Below, piece after piece: positions 30,337 to 40,393 of a stretch of DNA of 64,000 nt. The notes under the pieces are model-generated. The model was not told the origin of the DNA, made no database searches, and saw only the letters and a list, made by a program, of their open reading frames with translations. The position numbers and the translations under genes are program-made. Position 1 is the stretch's first letter. Each line of letters starts with the position of its first letter. This stretch comes from Mycobacteriaceae bacterium (GTDB lineage: Bacteria; Actinomycetota; Actinomycetes; Mycobacteriales; Mycobacteriaceae). The stretch is taken from assembly GCA_028726465.1 (NCBI GenBank), contig JAQYQB010000014.1:62001-126000 (forward strand). The letters run 5' to 3'.

Positions 30337-31386
30337 CTAGTGTGCCCGTGCTAGCCAGCGGGAGCTAATCTCAAAGGCCTCGCGGCGCGCGGGCGGCAGC
30401 GACAAAAAGACTTCGTGTCGGGCGCCCAGGATCGGACAGACCGTAATGTCTTGGCCCAAGAGGGGAGCCCAGTGGACGGTCTGGGAGACATCGACGACGG
30501 CATCGGCCGTGTCCGTCTCCGGCGAATAGGGCTTACCCAGCCGCGAGCGGGTCGAGCACAACACTAGGCCCGGCACGCCGATATCGATGGCCCCTTGGTG
30601 GATCTGGTCTTGGCCGGCAATGACCCCGCGCAGCCAGCCCAGGTACTTCTTGTGCCCGGACAGCGGCTTCAAGGTGGTGTCGTAGTCCCACTCGCCGTAG
30701 CGGGAGGCGTGGATGGAGTCGCCGAAAGCGCTCAAGCCCCCGCCGGGGAAGGCCACCTTGGGGAAGGCCTTGCCGATGGCGTTGATGACCGGCTTGGCGG
30801 CCCGCAGGACAGGTCGCGGCACGCCCATGATGTCCAGCCACGGGCTATTGAAGATAGCGGAGGATACTCGCGCGTGTGCGGTGGGCTGGGACGTGCGCAA
30901 CCGGTCCAACCAGAGCGGCACGATGACCCCCGCCGTCGAGTGCGCGATAGGAGTGACATCGGGGTGCGGGCCGCAGATTTCTTCCAAGGCCGCGTCGAGA
31001 TCGGCGTAGTATTCCTCCATCGCCGCGGCGTAATGCCAGGTTTGGCCCTCCCGGCGGGAGCGGCCGCATTTGTGTAGATCAATGGCGTAGAAGGCATAGC
31101 CGCGGTCGTGGAAATAGCGCGCCACGTGTGCCTGGAAGAAGTAGTCTGTCATCCCGTGTACCCACAAAAGGGCTGGGCGGGTAGTGAACTCTTCGTCCTT
31201 TTCGGCCCCCGCAGGGGTAGCGGCGGCGCCGGCCGTAGCTGCCCCATCCGGGCCGGGGTAGTACCGGACGAGGGTGGCGCACAGGTCGCCTTCGCCCAGC
31301 GGATCGGGGCCTAATTCGAGGGTGCGGGCGGAAAATCCCGCGCCCAAGCGGTCCGGGTGCCAGTGGTCGGTTTGGTTCACACTCAT
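30337..31386 (-). CDS. alpha/beta hydrolase (serine aminopeptidase/lysophospholipase-like)
   Basis: The 349-residue cytosolic protein has the alpha/beta-hydrolase plan: oxyanion region LLWVHGMTDYFF, YAIDLHKCGRS, and the nucleophile elbow AHSTAG with Ser150. In the elbow, Ala replaces the first Gly of the usual GxSxG. A late His in ILGARHEVFLS probably completes the triad. Monoacylglycerol-lipase-like enzymes are the nearest class; the substrate is unknown. ATG 31386 is set by a TAAAGT -10 hexamer 7 bases upstream. It sits between mtr and mqo. Confidence 0.85.
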   Translation of the reverse strand: MSVNQTDHWHPDRLGAGFSARTLELGPDPLGEGDLCATLVRYYPGPDGAATAGAAATPAGAEKDEEFTTRPALLWVHGMTDYFFQAHVARYFHDRGYAFYAIDLHKCGRSRREGQTWHYAAAMEEYYADLDAALEEICGPHPDVTPIAHSTAGVIVPLWLDRLRTSQPTAHARVSSAIFNSPWLDIMGVPRPVLRAAKPVINAIGKAFPKVAFPGGGLSAFGDSIHASRYGEWDYDTTLKPLSGHKKYLGWLRGVIAGQDQIHQGAIDIGVPGLVLCSTRSRLGKPYSPETDTADAVVDVSQTVHWAPLLGQDITVCPILGARHEVFLSLPPARREAFEISSRWLARAH

Positions 31387-31393
31387 GCCCCCA

Positions 31394-31399
31394 ACTTTA
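31394..31399 (-). promoter_or_regulatory. -10 element (TAAAGT), leaderless hydrolase transcript
   Basis: The hexamer lies 7 bases upstream of the ATG at 31386. A GGGGG tract between them could still act as a ribosome site if transcription starts earlier. Confidence 0.45.
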
Positions 31400-31597
31400 G
31401 GCACAACTGGGCGTCAATCGCGCGATTGGCGGGGCGTCAGTACAAATCGCCGGGCTACCAGCGTAGGGTTGTAGACAACGCGTTTGCCTGGGGCCGCGAA
31501 GCCGGTGACCCAGGCACTGCGCTGCGAAAGGATCGGATAGCCCCTTTTGCGAAACTTTGACCACAATCATGTTGAATATGAAGAGGTAAGTAACAAG

Positions 31598-33100
31598 GTG
31601 TCCCCCGCAAAAAACGTCGTCCAAGCCGTTGACGAGGTAGACGTAGCACTCGTCGGCGCCGGCATTATGAGCGCCACCCTGGGTGCGATGCTCCGCGAGC
31701 TTGAGCCCAGCTGGACCCAGATGGTCTTCGAGCGTCTCGACGCTCCGGCCGAGGAGTCCTCCTCCCCGTGGAACAACGCCGGCACCGGTCACTCCGCGCT
31801 GTGTGAGCTTAACTACACCCCGGAGAAGAACGGCCGCATTGATGCCTCCAAGGCGATGAACATCAATGAGAAGTTCCAGGTCTCCCGCCAGTTCTGGTCC
31901 CACCAGCTCAACAACGGCATCTTGACGGACCCGCGGGAATTCATCAACCAGGTTCCCCACATGTCCTTCGCCCAAGGCGAAATCCAGGTGGACTACCTGC
32001 GCCGCCGCTACGAACTTCTCAACAAGAACCACATGTTCCCCGAGATGCAGTTCTCCGCGGATGATTCCGTCTTCGCAGAGAAGCTTCCGCTCATGGCCCA
32101 GGGCCGCGACTTCAACTCCCAGAAGGTCGCCATCTCCTGGACCGACGTGGGAACCGACGTCAACTTCGGTGCCCTGACCAAGCAGTTCCTCACCGCCGCC
32201 AAGGCCGCCGGCACCGAGGTCCGCTACGGCCAGGAGGTCTACGACCTCAAGCGCGACGGTGGCGTGTGGAAGATCTACTCCAAGAACCGCCACACCGGTG
32301 ATACCCAGATGACCAAGGCGAAGTTCGTCTTCGTCGGCGCGGGCGGCTACGCCCTCGGCCTGCTGCGCAAGGCCGGCGTCCGCGAGGTTGCCGGCTACGC
32401 TGGCTTCCCGGTCTCCGGCCTGTGGCTGCGCGCCACCAACCCGGAGCTCATCCAGCAGCACCAGGCCAAGGTCTACGGCAAGGCTAGCGTCGGCGCCCCG
32501 CCGATGTCCGTGCCGCACCTAGACACCCGCGTCATCGACGGGGAGAAGGGCCTGCTGTTCGGCCCGTACGGCGGCTGGACCCCGAAGTTCCTGAAGAAGG
32601 GCTCCAACCTGGACCTGTTCAAGTCCATCCGCCCGGACAACATCCCGTCCTACCTGGGCGTGGCCGCCCAGGAGTTCGGCCTGACCAAGTACCTGGTGCA
32701 GGAGGTCATGAAGGACTTCGACGACCGCATGAAGTCCCTGCGCGAGTACGTGCCGTCCGCCGACCCGAACGACTGGGAGACCATCGTGGCCGGCCAGCGC
32801 GTCCAGGTCATCAAGCCGGCCCCGGCCCCGCGCTTCGGCTCCCTGGAGTTCGGCACCACGCTGATCAACAACCCGGAGGGCAACATCGCCGGCCTGCTCG
32901 GCGCTTCCCCGGGCGCTTCCATCGCCCCGGCCGTCATGCTGGAGCTGCTGGAGCGCTGCTTCGGTGAGCACATGATCCAGTGGTCCGAGAAGATCTACGA
33001 GATGATCCCGTCCTACGGCGAGAAGCTGACCAAGAACCAGAAGCTCTTCGACGAGATGTGGGAGTTCACCCAGAAGACCCTGAAGCTGGACCAGGCCTAA
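31598..33100 (+). CDS. mqo: malate:quinone oxidoreductase
   Basis: The 500-residue peripheral membrane flavoenzyme oxidises malate to oxaloacetate and passes electrons to menaquinone; it is the main malate-oxidising enzyme in C. glutamicum. Visible are the FAD motif VGAGIMSATLGAML, SSSPWNNAGTGHSALCELNYTP, HLDTRVI, LLFGPYGGWTPKFL and GLLGASPGASIAP. All are nearly identical to the C. glutamicum enzyme as I remember it. GTG 31598 gives the expected length; the ribosome site is weak (AAGAGG, 12 bases upstream). A TTG at 31547 is an unlikely earlier start. Confidence 0.95.
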   Translation: MSPAKNVVQAVDEVDVALVGAGIMSATLGAMLRELEPSWTQMVFERLDAPAEESSSPWNNAGTGHSALCELNYTPEKNGRIDASKAMNINEKFQVSRQFWSHQLNNGILTDPREFINQVPHMSFAQGEIQVDYLRRRYELLNKNHMFPEMQFSADDSVFAEKLPLMAQGRDFNSQKVAISWTDVGTDVNFGALTKQFLTAAKAAGTEVRYGQEVYDLKRDGGVWKIYSKNRHTGDTQMTKAKFVFVGAGGYALGLLRKAGVREVAGYAGFPVSGLWLRATNPELIQQHQAKVYGKASVGAPPMSVPHLDTRVIDGEKGLLFGPYGGWTPKFLKKGSNLDLFKSIRPDNIPSYLGVAAQEFGLTKYLVQEVMKDFDDRMKSLREYVPSADPNDWETIVAGQRVQVIKPAPAPRFGSLEFGTTLINNPEGNIAGLLGASPGASIAPAVMLELLERCFGEHMIQWSEKIYEMIPSYGEKLTKNQKLFDEMWEFTQKTLKLDQA

Positions 33101-33130
33101 GCCTGTTAGCTGAAGACGGCTTCTTTTAGC

Positions 33131-33177
33131 AACAAGCCCCGCCACGGCGCTACGCCGTTCGGCGGGGCTTGGTGTTT
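33131..33177 (+). terminator. mqo intrinsic terminator
   Basis: An 11-bp stem (33133-33143 with 33161-33171) has an inner ACGGCG/CGCCGT hairpin and is followed by GTGTTTCTT. It also lies downstream of the convergent selO gene. Confidence 0.8.
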
Positions 33178-33230
33178 CTTCGGGTGGTGAGCTCGGCTGC
33201 CCACGGAGTGGGGCCGCGGATGCGGCGGCC

Positions 33231-34697
33231 CTAGGTCCCGCAGTAGGTCAGGTAGTTCTCCAAGCCACCCGGGTCGGGCTGGGTGAGCAGCTCGCGCTCG
33301 TTGTCCGGTAGCGCGTCCACGCCCGCGTCCGGGTCGGTCAGGGCGGCCACTAGGCGCTCGGTGGGGGCGAAGTTACCGTCCGCGGCGGCGTCCAGGGCAT
33401 TTTCCACCGCGCGCGGGCGCGGGATGAAACGCGGGTGGTGCTGGTCGAGGCGCGCGGCATCCGGGCCGGCGGCCAGCCACTCGTCTACCCATTCCGTCTC
33501 GCCCAGCGCGTCGGCCAGGCGCCGGGAGGCCGCAGCGTCCCCGCCGGCGGCCGCGGCAAGCTCGCGGTGGCAGGTGCACAGATCCGGTTGGTTTTCGGCG
33601 AGCAGCTCGCGCCAGCGCCGCACCAGCGCGTCCGGTGCGTTATCGGAAAGTCCCAGGGTCTCCCGCCGCGTGTAGGCAGTGGCGTAGTCGCCGAAGTGCT
33701 CGCCGAAGCTATCGACCTCCTGCTGGGCTACCTCGGTCGCGCGGTTGGCATCCTCGCCCAGGATGGGAAGCAGGGACTCGGCCAGGCGGGTCAGGTTCCA
33801 GCCCAGGATGTTGGGCTGGTGCCCGAAGGCATAGCGGCCGAAGCGGTCGATGGAGGAAAAGACCGCGTGCGGGTCGAAGCGCTCGCCGAAAGCGCAGGGG
33901 CCGAAGTCGATGCTCTCGCCGGAGATGGTCGTGTTGTCCGTGTTCATCACGCCGTGGATGAAGCCGGTCTCCTGCCAGCGGACGACGGTGGCTATCTGGG
34001 CTTCCATGACCGCGCGGTAGAAGTCCCGGTAGGGCTCGGCGGAATCCGCCAGGGCGGGGTAGTGCCGCCGGATGGCGTAGTTCGCCAGCGAGCGGGTGGC
34101 CTCCGGGCCGCGCAGCTGCGCGTAGTGGAACGTGCCCACCCGCAGGTGACTGGCCGCCACGCGGACGGAAATGCCGCCGGGCAGGGCGCGCTCCCGGGCC
34201 ACGGGCCGGCCGGTGGAGATGACCGCCAGGCAGCGCGTGGTGGGGATCCCCATGGCGTGCAGGGCCTCGGAGAAAACGTACTCGCGCAGCATGGCCGGCA
34301 GGGTGGCGCGCCCGTCCGCGCCCGGCCGGGAAAACGGCGTCCGGCCCGAGCCCTTGACGTGCAGATCCCGCAGGACCCCGTCCGCGTCGCGGACCTCGCC
34401 CAGCAGCAGGGCGCGCCCGTCGCCCATGTGCGGGTTGAACTGCCCGAACTGGAAGCCGGCGTAAGCCATCGCCTGCGGAGGCTGGTCCGCGGGGTTGCCG
34501 CGGCCGCACAGGAAGGTAATGCCCTCCGGGCTGGCCAACCACTCCGGGTCGAGGCCGAGACGAACTGCCAGCGGCCGGTTGAGCAGCACCAGGCGCGGGT
34601 CGGGCTGCTCTTCGCCCCAGCTAGCGCGCACGAAATCAGGCAGCGCCTGGGCGAAGTCGGCGGTTAGTTCGGTGCCGTTGCCTAGATCAAAGGTCAT
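33231..34697 (-). CDS. selO: SelO/YdiU family protein adenylyltransferase
   Basis: The 488-residue pseudokinase-fold enzyme belongs to the SelO family, which transfers AMP to Ser, Thr or Tyr of proteins involved in redox balance. The N-terminal part has MAYAGFQFGQFNPHMGDGRA and LLGEV, and KGSGRTPFSRPGADGRATL carries the Lys/Arg residues. The catalytic loop is HGVMNTDN (248-255), then SIDFGPCAF. The eukaryotic-type selenocysteine tail is absent, as usual in bacteria. It follows the PhzF-like gene by 19 bases on the same strand, so they likely form an operon. Confidence 0.92.
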   Translation of the reverse strand: MTFDLGNGTELTADFAQALPDFVRASWGEEQPDPRLVLLNRPLAVRLGLDPEWLASPEGITFLCGRGNPADQPPQAMAYAGFQFGQFNPHMGDGRALLLGEVRDADGVLRDLHVKGSGRTPFSRPGADGRATLPAMLREYVFSEALHAMGIPTTRCLAVISTGRPVARERALPGGISVRVAASHLRVGTFHYAQLRGPEATRSLANYAIRRHYPALADSAEPYRDFYRAVMEAQIATVVRWQETGFIHGVMNTDNTTISGESIDFGPCAFGERFDPHAVFSSIDRFGRYAFGHQPNILGWNLTRLAESLLPILGEDANRATEVAQQEVDSFGEHFGDYATAYTRRETLGLSDNAPDALVRRWRELLAENQPDLCTCHRELAAAAGGDAAASRRLADALGETEWVDEWLAAGPDAARLDQHHPRFIPRPRAVENALDAAADGNFAPTERLVAALTDPDAGVDALPDNERELLTQPDPGGLENYLTYCGT

Positions 34698-34716
34698 GGG
34701 CCCAGCCTAACGGGAT

Positions 34717-35583
34717 TTAAATATCCACGTGGCCGGCGATCCGCACCGTGGCGCGGCCGCCCACCCAGAGGTCCTCGCCGGTGTCGCGGATCTCCACCCG
34801 CCCGGCGCGGCCGCGGCACGTGCCCTGGCTGACCCAGTACTCCGGTCCCACTGCCCCTTGGGAGCGCAGGAACTGGGCAGCCCCGCCGTTGAGCGAGCCG
34901 GTCACGGGATCCTCGTGGTCGGGCGTGAACGCCCGGATGACATAGGCCGGGGAATCATCCTTGTCGTCGTCGCTGTGGTCGACGTTTTCGCTGTCCTGTC
35001 CAGTCATGCCCACGACGCCCAGCTTGTGCGGGGTGGTGGGGCGGAAGGTATCGATGGCGCGCACGGCGGCGGCATCGGCGAGCTGGACCATGCGCCAGCC
35101 CGGGCCGTTGTCCACCCAGGCGTGGGAGATGACCGCGGCCGGGTCCACGCCGATTGCACGACAGCTGTCGGCCAGCTCTTCCTCGCTCAGCGGGCCCTTT
35201 TTCTGCAGGGGCGGGGTGGCGAAGAAGAGGGGGCCGTCGCCGGCGGCTTCCTGGCGGATGGGGATAAGGCCCGCGGCACATTCCTGCGTTAGCCGGCCGG
35301 GCTGGCGCGGGGTGCCGCCGAAGGCGAGCCAGGCCCGCGCGCTACCCAGGGTGGGGTGTCCGGCGAAGGGAAGCTCGGTGTGCGGGGTGAAAATCCGCAC
35401 CCGGTAGTCCGCCTCCGGGGTGGTCGGACGCAGCAGGAACGCCGTCTCGGACAGGTTCGTCCAATTGGCTATGGCCTGCATCTGCTGGTCGCTTAGAGCG
35501 TCCGCGTCGGCGATGACCGCGAGCGGGTTGCCGCTAAAGGCGGTGGTGGCAAAGACATCGGCTTCGCAATATTCGTGGCGCAT
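34717..35583 (-). CDS. PhzF family epimerase/isomerase-like protein
   Basis: The 288-residue protein has the two-lobed diaminopimelate-epimerase-like fold of the PhzF family: VFATTAFSGNPLAVI, the catalytic Glu46 in NLSETAFL, FTPHTELPFAGHPTLGSA and the second-lobe DPVTGSLNGGAAQFL. There is an Asp/Asn-rich insert at about 195-210 (DSENVDHSDDDKDDS). Most family members are uncharacterised; substrate unknown. ATG 35583 is fixed by a TAAGAT -10 hexamer 7 bases upstream, excluding a much longer upstream open frame. Confidence 0.9.
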   Translation of the reverse strand: MRHEYCEADVFATTAFSGNPLAVIADADALSDQQMQAIANWTNLSETAFLLRPTTPEADYRVRIFTPHTELPFAGHPTLGSARAWLAFGGTPRQPGRLTQECAAGLIPIRQEAAGDGPLFFATPPLQKKGPLSEEELADSCRAIGVDPAAVISHAWVDNGPGWRMVQLADAAAVRAIDTFRPTTPHKLGVVGMTGQDSENVDHSDDDKDDSPAYVIRAFTPDHEDPVTGSLNGGAAQFLRSQGAVGPEYWVSQGTCRGRAGRVEIRDTGEDLWVGGRATVRIAGHVDI

Positions 35584-35590
35584 GGCGGCG

Positions 35591-35596
35591 ATCTTA
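35591..35596 (-). promoter_or_regulatory. -10 element (TAAGAT), leaderless phzF-selO transcript
   Basis: The hexamer lies 7 bases upstream of the ATG at 35583, in a 51-base gap shared with the divergent DUF4921 promoter. Confidence 0.5.
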
Positions 35597-35621
35597 GCGC
35601 GTCGGCCCGCGCGATCCCGCC

Positions 35622-35627
35622 TAAGGT
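35622..35627 (+). promoter_or_regulatory. -10 element (TAAGGT), leaderless DUF4921 transcript
   Basis: The hexamer ends 7 bases before the ATG at 35635. Confidence 0.5.
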
Positions 35628-35634
35628 AGAGGGC

Positions 35635-36927
35635 ATGAACTTGCCGTTGTTTTCCCGCGTCGAGCCCATCCAGACCATGGTCGACGGCACCATCAAACAG
35701 GTCAACCCCTTCTCCGGGACGGAGGTGTGGACGGTGCCCGGCCGGGGCAACCGCCCCTTGGCCACCACCAACGGCACGCCTCACCCCGCCGAAGGGGACG
35801 ACGATAAGCGCTGCGCCTTCTGTACTGGGCGAAAGCTGGAAACCCCGCCGGAAAAGGCACGGATCCTGGCCGACGGGACCATCGTCCGGCACGCCATGCC
35901 CGCGGAACTCGACGCGACGGCACCGTTGTTTAGGCGCGTGCCCAACCTGTTCGAAATCGTCTCCTACGACTACTGGCGCGCCAACTACGGCTACCGCATG
36001 GACCCCGCCACCGCCGCCCACCAGGAGGCTTACCTCGCGAACCCGGAGGGCCGCCGCCACGTCGAGGCCATCATCGCGGCGAAGGCCAAAGCCAGCAGGC
36101 AGGACCTGCCCCGCGGGGAGGAGGAATTCCAGGCCGCGGCCGCGCCGTTTTTCGGCGGCGGGCACGACGTCATCATCGCCGACCGGCACGTGGACTCCGC
36201 CGGCGGGCTATTGTCCTCCGGGCGGCTGACCCCGGACGAGCACCTGCGGATGATGCAGCTGTGCATCGACTCCATGCGGGATCTCTACGAGCACAACCGG
36301 TACGTCTCCTACGTGGCCGCGTTCCAGAACTGGTTGGCGCCGGCGGGGGCGTCGTTTGAGCACCTGCACAAGCAGCTGGTGGCCATCGACGACCGCGGCA
36401 TGGCCTCCCAGCGGGAGGTTCAGCTGCTGCGCTCCCACCCGAACATGTACAACGAGTGGGCGGTGGGATACGCCGCGAAGCACAACCTCGTCATCGCGGA
36501 GAACCAGCACGCGGTGCTTTTCGCCGGCTTCGGGCACCGCTACCCGACGCTGGAGGTCTTCTCCAAGTCCGCCATCGGCCGCCCCTGGCGCCAGAGCGCC
36601 GAGGAAGTGCGGGCGGTCAGTGACCTGGTCCACGCGGCCCACGCGGCGGTGGGCCCGGCCGTGGCTTGCAACGAGGAATGGCACCACCAGCCCGTCGACG
36701 TGGCCGTGCCGCAGCCCTGGCGGATCCTCATCAAGCTGCGCATCTCGACGCTGGCCGGCTTCGAGGGCGGCACCAAGATCTACATCAACACCATCAGCCC
36801 GTGGGGCCTGAAAGACAAGGTGCTCGACGCGCTGACTACCGCCCACGCGGAAGGCCGGGTAGCCCCGGATATCCGCCTCGGCGACGAGTGCCGCACCGAG
36901 CACAACTGCCTGCGCTACAGCCTGTAA
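35635..36927 (+). CDS. DUF4921 family protein (GalT/HIT-superfamily-like)
   Basis: The 430-residue protein resembles galactose-1-phosphate uridylyltransferases in layout. A Cys60-x2-Cys63 pair (CAFC) recalls a zinc site. The stretch FEHLHKQLVAID carries His243, His245 and Gln247, matching the HxHxQ nucleotidyl-transfer motif of the HIT superfamily, with the usual Pro replaced by Leu. EEWHHQPVDVAVP lies near the C-terminus. I place it in DUF4921, whose reaction is unknown; a nucleotide-sugar role is inference. It is divergent from phzF-selO and convergent with yaaA. Confidence 0.8.
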   Translation: MNLPLFSRVEPIQTMVDGTIKQVNPFSGTEVWTVPGRGNRPLATTNGTPHPAEGDDDKRCAFCTGRKLETPPEKARILADGTIVRHAMPAELDATAPLFRRVPNLFEIVSYDYWRANYGYRMDPATAAHQEAYLANPEGRRHVEAIIAAKAKASRQDLPRGEEEFQAAAAPFFGGGHDVIIADRHVDSAGGLLSSGRLTPDEHLRMMQLCIDSMRDLYEHNRYVSYVAAFQNWLAPAGASFEHLHKQLVAIDDRGMASQREVQLLRSHPNMYNEWAVGYAAKHNLVIAENQHAVLFAGFGHRYPTLEVFSKSAIGRPWRQSAEEVRAVSDLVHAAHAAVGPAVACNEEWHHQPVDVAVPQPWRILIKLRISTLAGFEGGTKIYINTISPWGLKDKVLDALTTAHAEGRVAPDIRLGDECRTEHNCLRYSL

Positions 36928-36945
36928 GGAACAGAAGGCGGCGGG

Positions 36946-37710
36946 CTAGACCACGAGCGTGAGTTCCCCGGCGGGCCGGCCGGTGGTCGCGGGCAGCTCC
37001 ACCGTGAAGCCGGCACTGCCCAGCAGCTCGGCCACCCCCTCGGCATCGCTGGCGGGCTGCTCAGCGCCGGCGAGCTCGCGCGCGGCCAGGCCCTTGTAGT
37101 GCTTGTTGAAGTGGCTGACCACCTTGCGGCTGCCGTCCGGCTGCACGGATTCTACGCGCAGCGTCAGCGCACCGGGCACCGGGCCCAGCTGCTTGTAGGC
37201 TCCGGAGCGCAGGTCGATGATGAGCTCGCCGTCTTCCTGCAGAGCGCGCAACTCGTTGGTGATGGCCTTGCCCCAGCGCTTCTTCATCGTGGGCGCGGCC
37301 TGCCCGGGCTGGGCGCGCCGGGGCAGCTTGGTCGAGCCCGACAGGCGGTAGTGCGGGATGAAGTCCCCGGCGCGCACGACCCCGAACAGGGCCGAGCCGA
37401 CCGCCAGGCGCTCGAGCGCGGCAGGCGGCAGGCTGGCCGGCTCCAGGGCGTCGTAGAGCACGCCGGTGTAGCGGTAGAGCGCCGGGGTAGTGGGGGTGGT
37501 GAAAAGCTGTTGGTTCGCCTCCGCCGACGCCAGGAGCTTTTCGGAAATGCCCAGCACGCCGAGGGCCTCGCGGGGCTCGAGCGCGCTCAGATCCGCGGCT
37601 ATGTCCTGCCGGATTTCGTTCAGCGCCGGAAAGGACAGGGAATCCAGATTAAGGGGCGCGCCTTCGCCGCCGGTCGACTTCGTCTCTGAGGGAGGGAGGA
37701 TCATGAACAT
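36946..37710 (-). CDS. yaaA: YaaA family (DUF328) peroxide-stress protein
   Basis: The 254-residue protein begins [15 protein letters not shown], the family hallmark, and contains [31 protein letters not shown] and [17 protein letters not shown]. In E. coli YaaA limits intracellular iron and oxidative DNA damage; it has a DNA-binding-like fold. ATG 37710 is preferred to ATG 37704 because a TACCCT hexamer ends 6 bases upstream. It is divergent from proS across only 30 bases. Confidence 0.9.
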   Translation of the reverse strand: MFMILPPSETKSTGGEGAPLNLDSLSFPALNEIRQDIAADLSALEPREALGVLGISEKLLASAEANQQLFTTPTTPALYRYTGVLYDALEPASLPPAALERLAVGSALFGVVRAGDFIPHYRLSGSTKLPRRAQPGQAAPTMKKRWGKAITNELRALQEDGELIIDLRSGAYKQLGPVPGALTLRVESVQPDGSRKVVSHFNKHYKGLAARELAGAEQPASDAEGVAELLGSAGFTVELPATTGRPAGELTLVV

Positions 37711-37716
37711 AGCTTT

Positions 37717-37722
37717 AGGGTA
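37717..37722 (-). promoter_or_regulatory. -10 element (TACCCT), leaderless yaaA transcript
   Basis: The hexamer lies 6 bases upstream of the yaaA ATG at 37710 and 6 bases from the opposing proS -10. Confidence 0.45.
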
Positions 37723-37728
37723 GCGGGG

Positions 37729-37734
37729 TATATT
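37729..37734 (+). promoter_or_regulatory. -10 element (TATATT), leaderless proS transcript
   Basis: The hexamer ends 6 bases before the proS ATG at 37741. Its -35 region must lie inside the start of the divergent yaaA. Confidence 0.55.
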
Positions 37735-37740
37735 TGTGAC

Positions 37741-39493
37741 ATGATTACTCGCCTGTCTGAGCTGTTTTTACGTACCCTCCGCGAAGATCCTGCGGATGCG
37801 GAAGTCCCTAGCCACAAGCTGCTGGTCCGCGCGGGCTACGTGCGCCGAACCGCGCCGGGCATCTACACGTGGTTGCCGCTGGGGTTGCGGGCGCTGCGCA
37901 AGATCGAAGACGTCGTGCGCCAGGAAATGAACGCCATCGGCGGCCAGGAAGTGCTCTTCCCGGCGCTGCTGCCGCGCGAGCCCTACGAGGACACCAGCCG
38001 GTGGACCGAGTACGGCGACAACCTCTTCCGCCTGAAGGACCGCAAGGGCGCGGACATGCTGCTCGGGCCGACGCACGAGGAGATGTTCACCACCGCGGTC
38101 AAGGACATGTACTCGTCCTACAAGGATTTCCCGGTGACCTTGTACCAGATCCAGACCAAGTACCGCGACGAGGAGCGCCCCCGCGCGGGCGTGCTCCGCG
38201 GGCGTGAGTTCACCATGAAGGATTCCTATTCCTTCGACATGTCCGACGAGGGCCTGGAGGACAGCTACCAGCGCCACCGCCGCGCCTACCAGAACATCTT
38301 CAACCGCCTGGAGATCGATTACGCCATCTGCCAGGCCACCTCGGGCGCGATGGGCGGGTCGGCCTCGGAAGAATTCCTGGCCGTGTCCCCGGTGGGCGAG
38401 GACACCTTCGTCCGCGCCACCGACGGCGACTACGCCGCCAACGTCGAGGCCGTGGTCACCCAGGCCCCGGCCGAGCGCGATTTCTCCGGCGCTCCGGCCG
38501 CTGAAATCCACGAGACCCCGGAGGCCGGCACCATCGAGGCCCTGGTGGACTGGGCCCGCGAGGCGGGCATCGAGGTCGACGGCCGGGCCGTCGAGGCCGC
38601 CGACACCCTCAAGTGCATGGTCATCAAGACCCGCCAGCCGGGCGGGGACTGGGAGCTGGCCGGCGTGCTCATCCCGGGCGATCGCCAGCTGGATGAGAAG
38701 CGCCTGGAGGCCAGCCTCGAGCCGGCCGAGTTCGAGCTGGCCGAGGAGGCCGACTTCGCCCGCCACGACTTCCTGGTCAAGGGCTACGTCGGGCCGAAGT
38801 CGCTCAACGACAACGGCGTGCGCGTGCTCGCCGACCCGCGCGTGGTCAACGGCACCTCCTGGATCACCGGCGCGGACGCGCCGCAGCGCCACACCGTCGG
38901 CCTGGTGGCCGGCCGCGACTTTAACGTCGACGAATTCGTCGAGGCCGCCGAAATCCGCGAAGGCGATCCGGCGCCGGAAGGCCAGGGCACCCTGCGCCTG
39001 GAGCGCGGCATCGAGCTGGGCCACATCTTCCAGCTGGGCCGCAAGTACACCGAGGCCTTCAACGTGTCCATCCTCGACGAAAACGGCAAGCGCGCCACGC
39101 CCACCATGGGCTCCTACGGCATCGGCATTACCCGCATGCTGGCCGTGCTGGCGGAGCAGCGCCACGACGACAAGGGCCTGAACTGGCCGGTGGAGGTCGC
39201 GCCCTACCAGGTGCACGTGGTCGTCGCGAACAAGGACCAGGCCGCCATGGCCGCCGGCGATGAGCTGGTCGGCAAGCTCGACCAGCGCGGCATCGAGGTC
39301 CTCTTCGACGACCGCCCCAAGGTCTCCCCGGGCGTGAAGTTCAAGGACGCCGAGCTACTGGGCATGCCGTTTATCGCCATCCTCGGCCGCTCTTTCGCCG
39401 ACGGCATCATCGAGCTGCGCGTGCGCGGCGGCGAGACCCTCGAGGTCCCGGTTGATGAGATTGTCGACACCCTGGTGGAGCGGGTGCGTGGCA

Positions 39494-39501
<8 letters not shown>
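37741..39501 (+). CDS. proS: prolyl-tRNA synthetase (bacterial type)
   Basis: The 586-residue class II synthetase has the bacterial-type layout. The catalytic core motifs are [29 protein letters not shown] and [21 protein letters not shown]. An editing (YbaK-like INS) domain inserted at about 230-400 contains [18 protein letters not shown] is motif 3, and an anticodon-binding domain ([10 protein letters not shown]..., [20 protein letters not shown]) ends the protein. It is leaderless by promoter position and overlaps the next small membrane-protein gene by 8 bases. Confidence 0.96.

Positions 39502-40393
<892 letters not shown>

Noticed and set aside
35584..36189. 200-residue N-terminal extension of the PhzF-like protein
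   Set aside because: It is antisense to the DUF4921 gene. PhzF proteins begin at the MRHEYCEADVF-type start, and the promoter lies just upstream of 35583.
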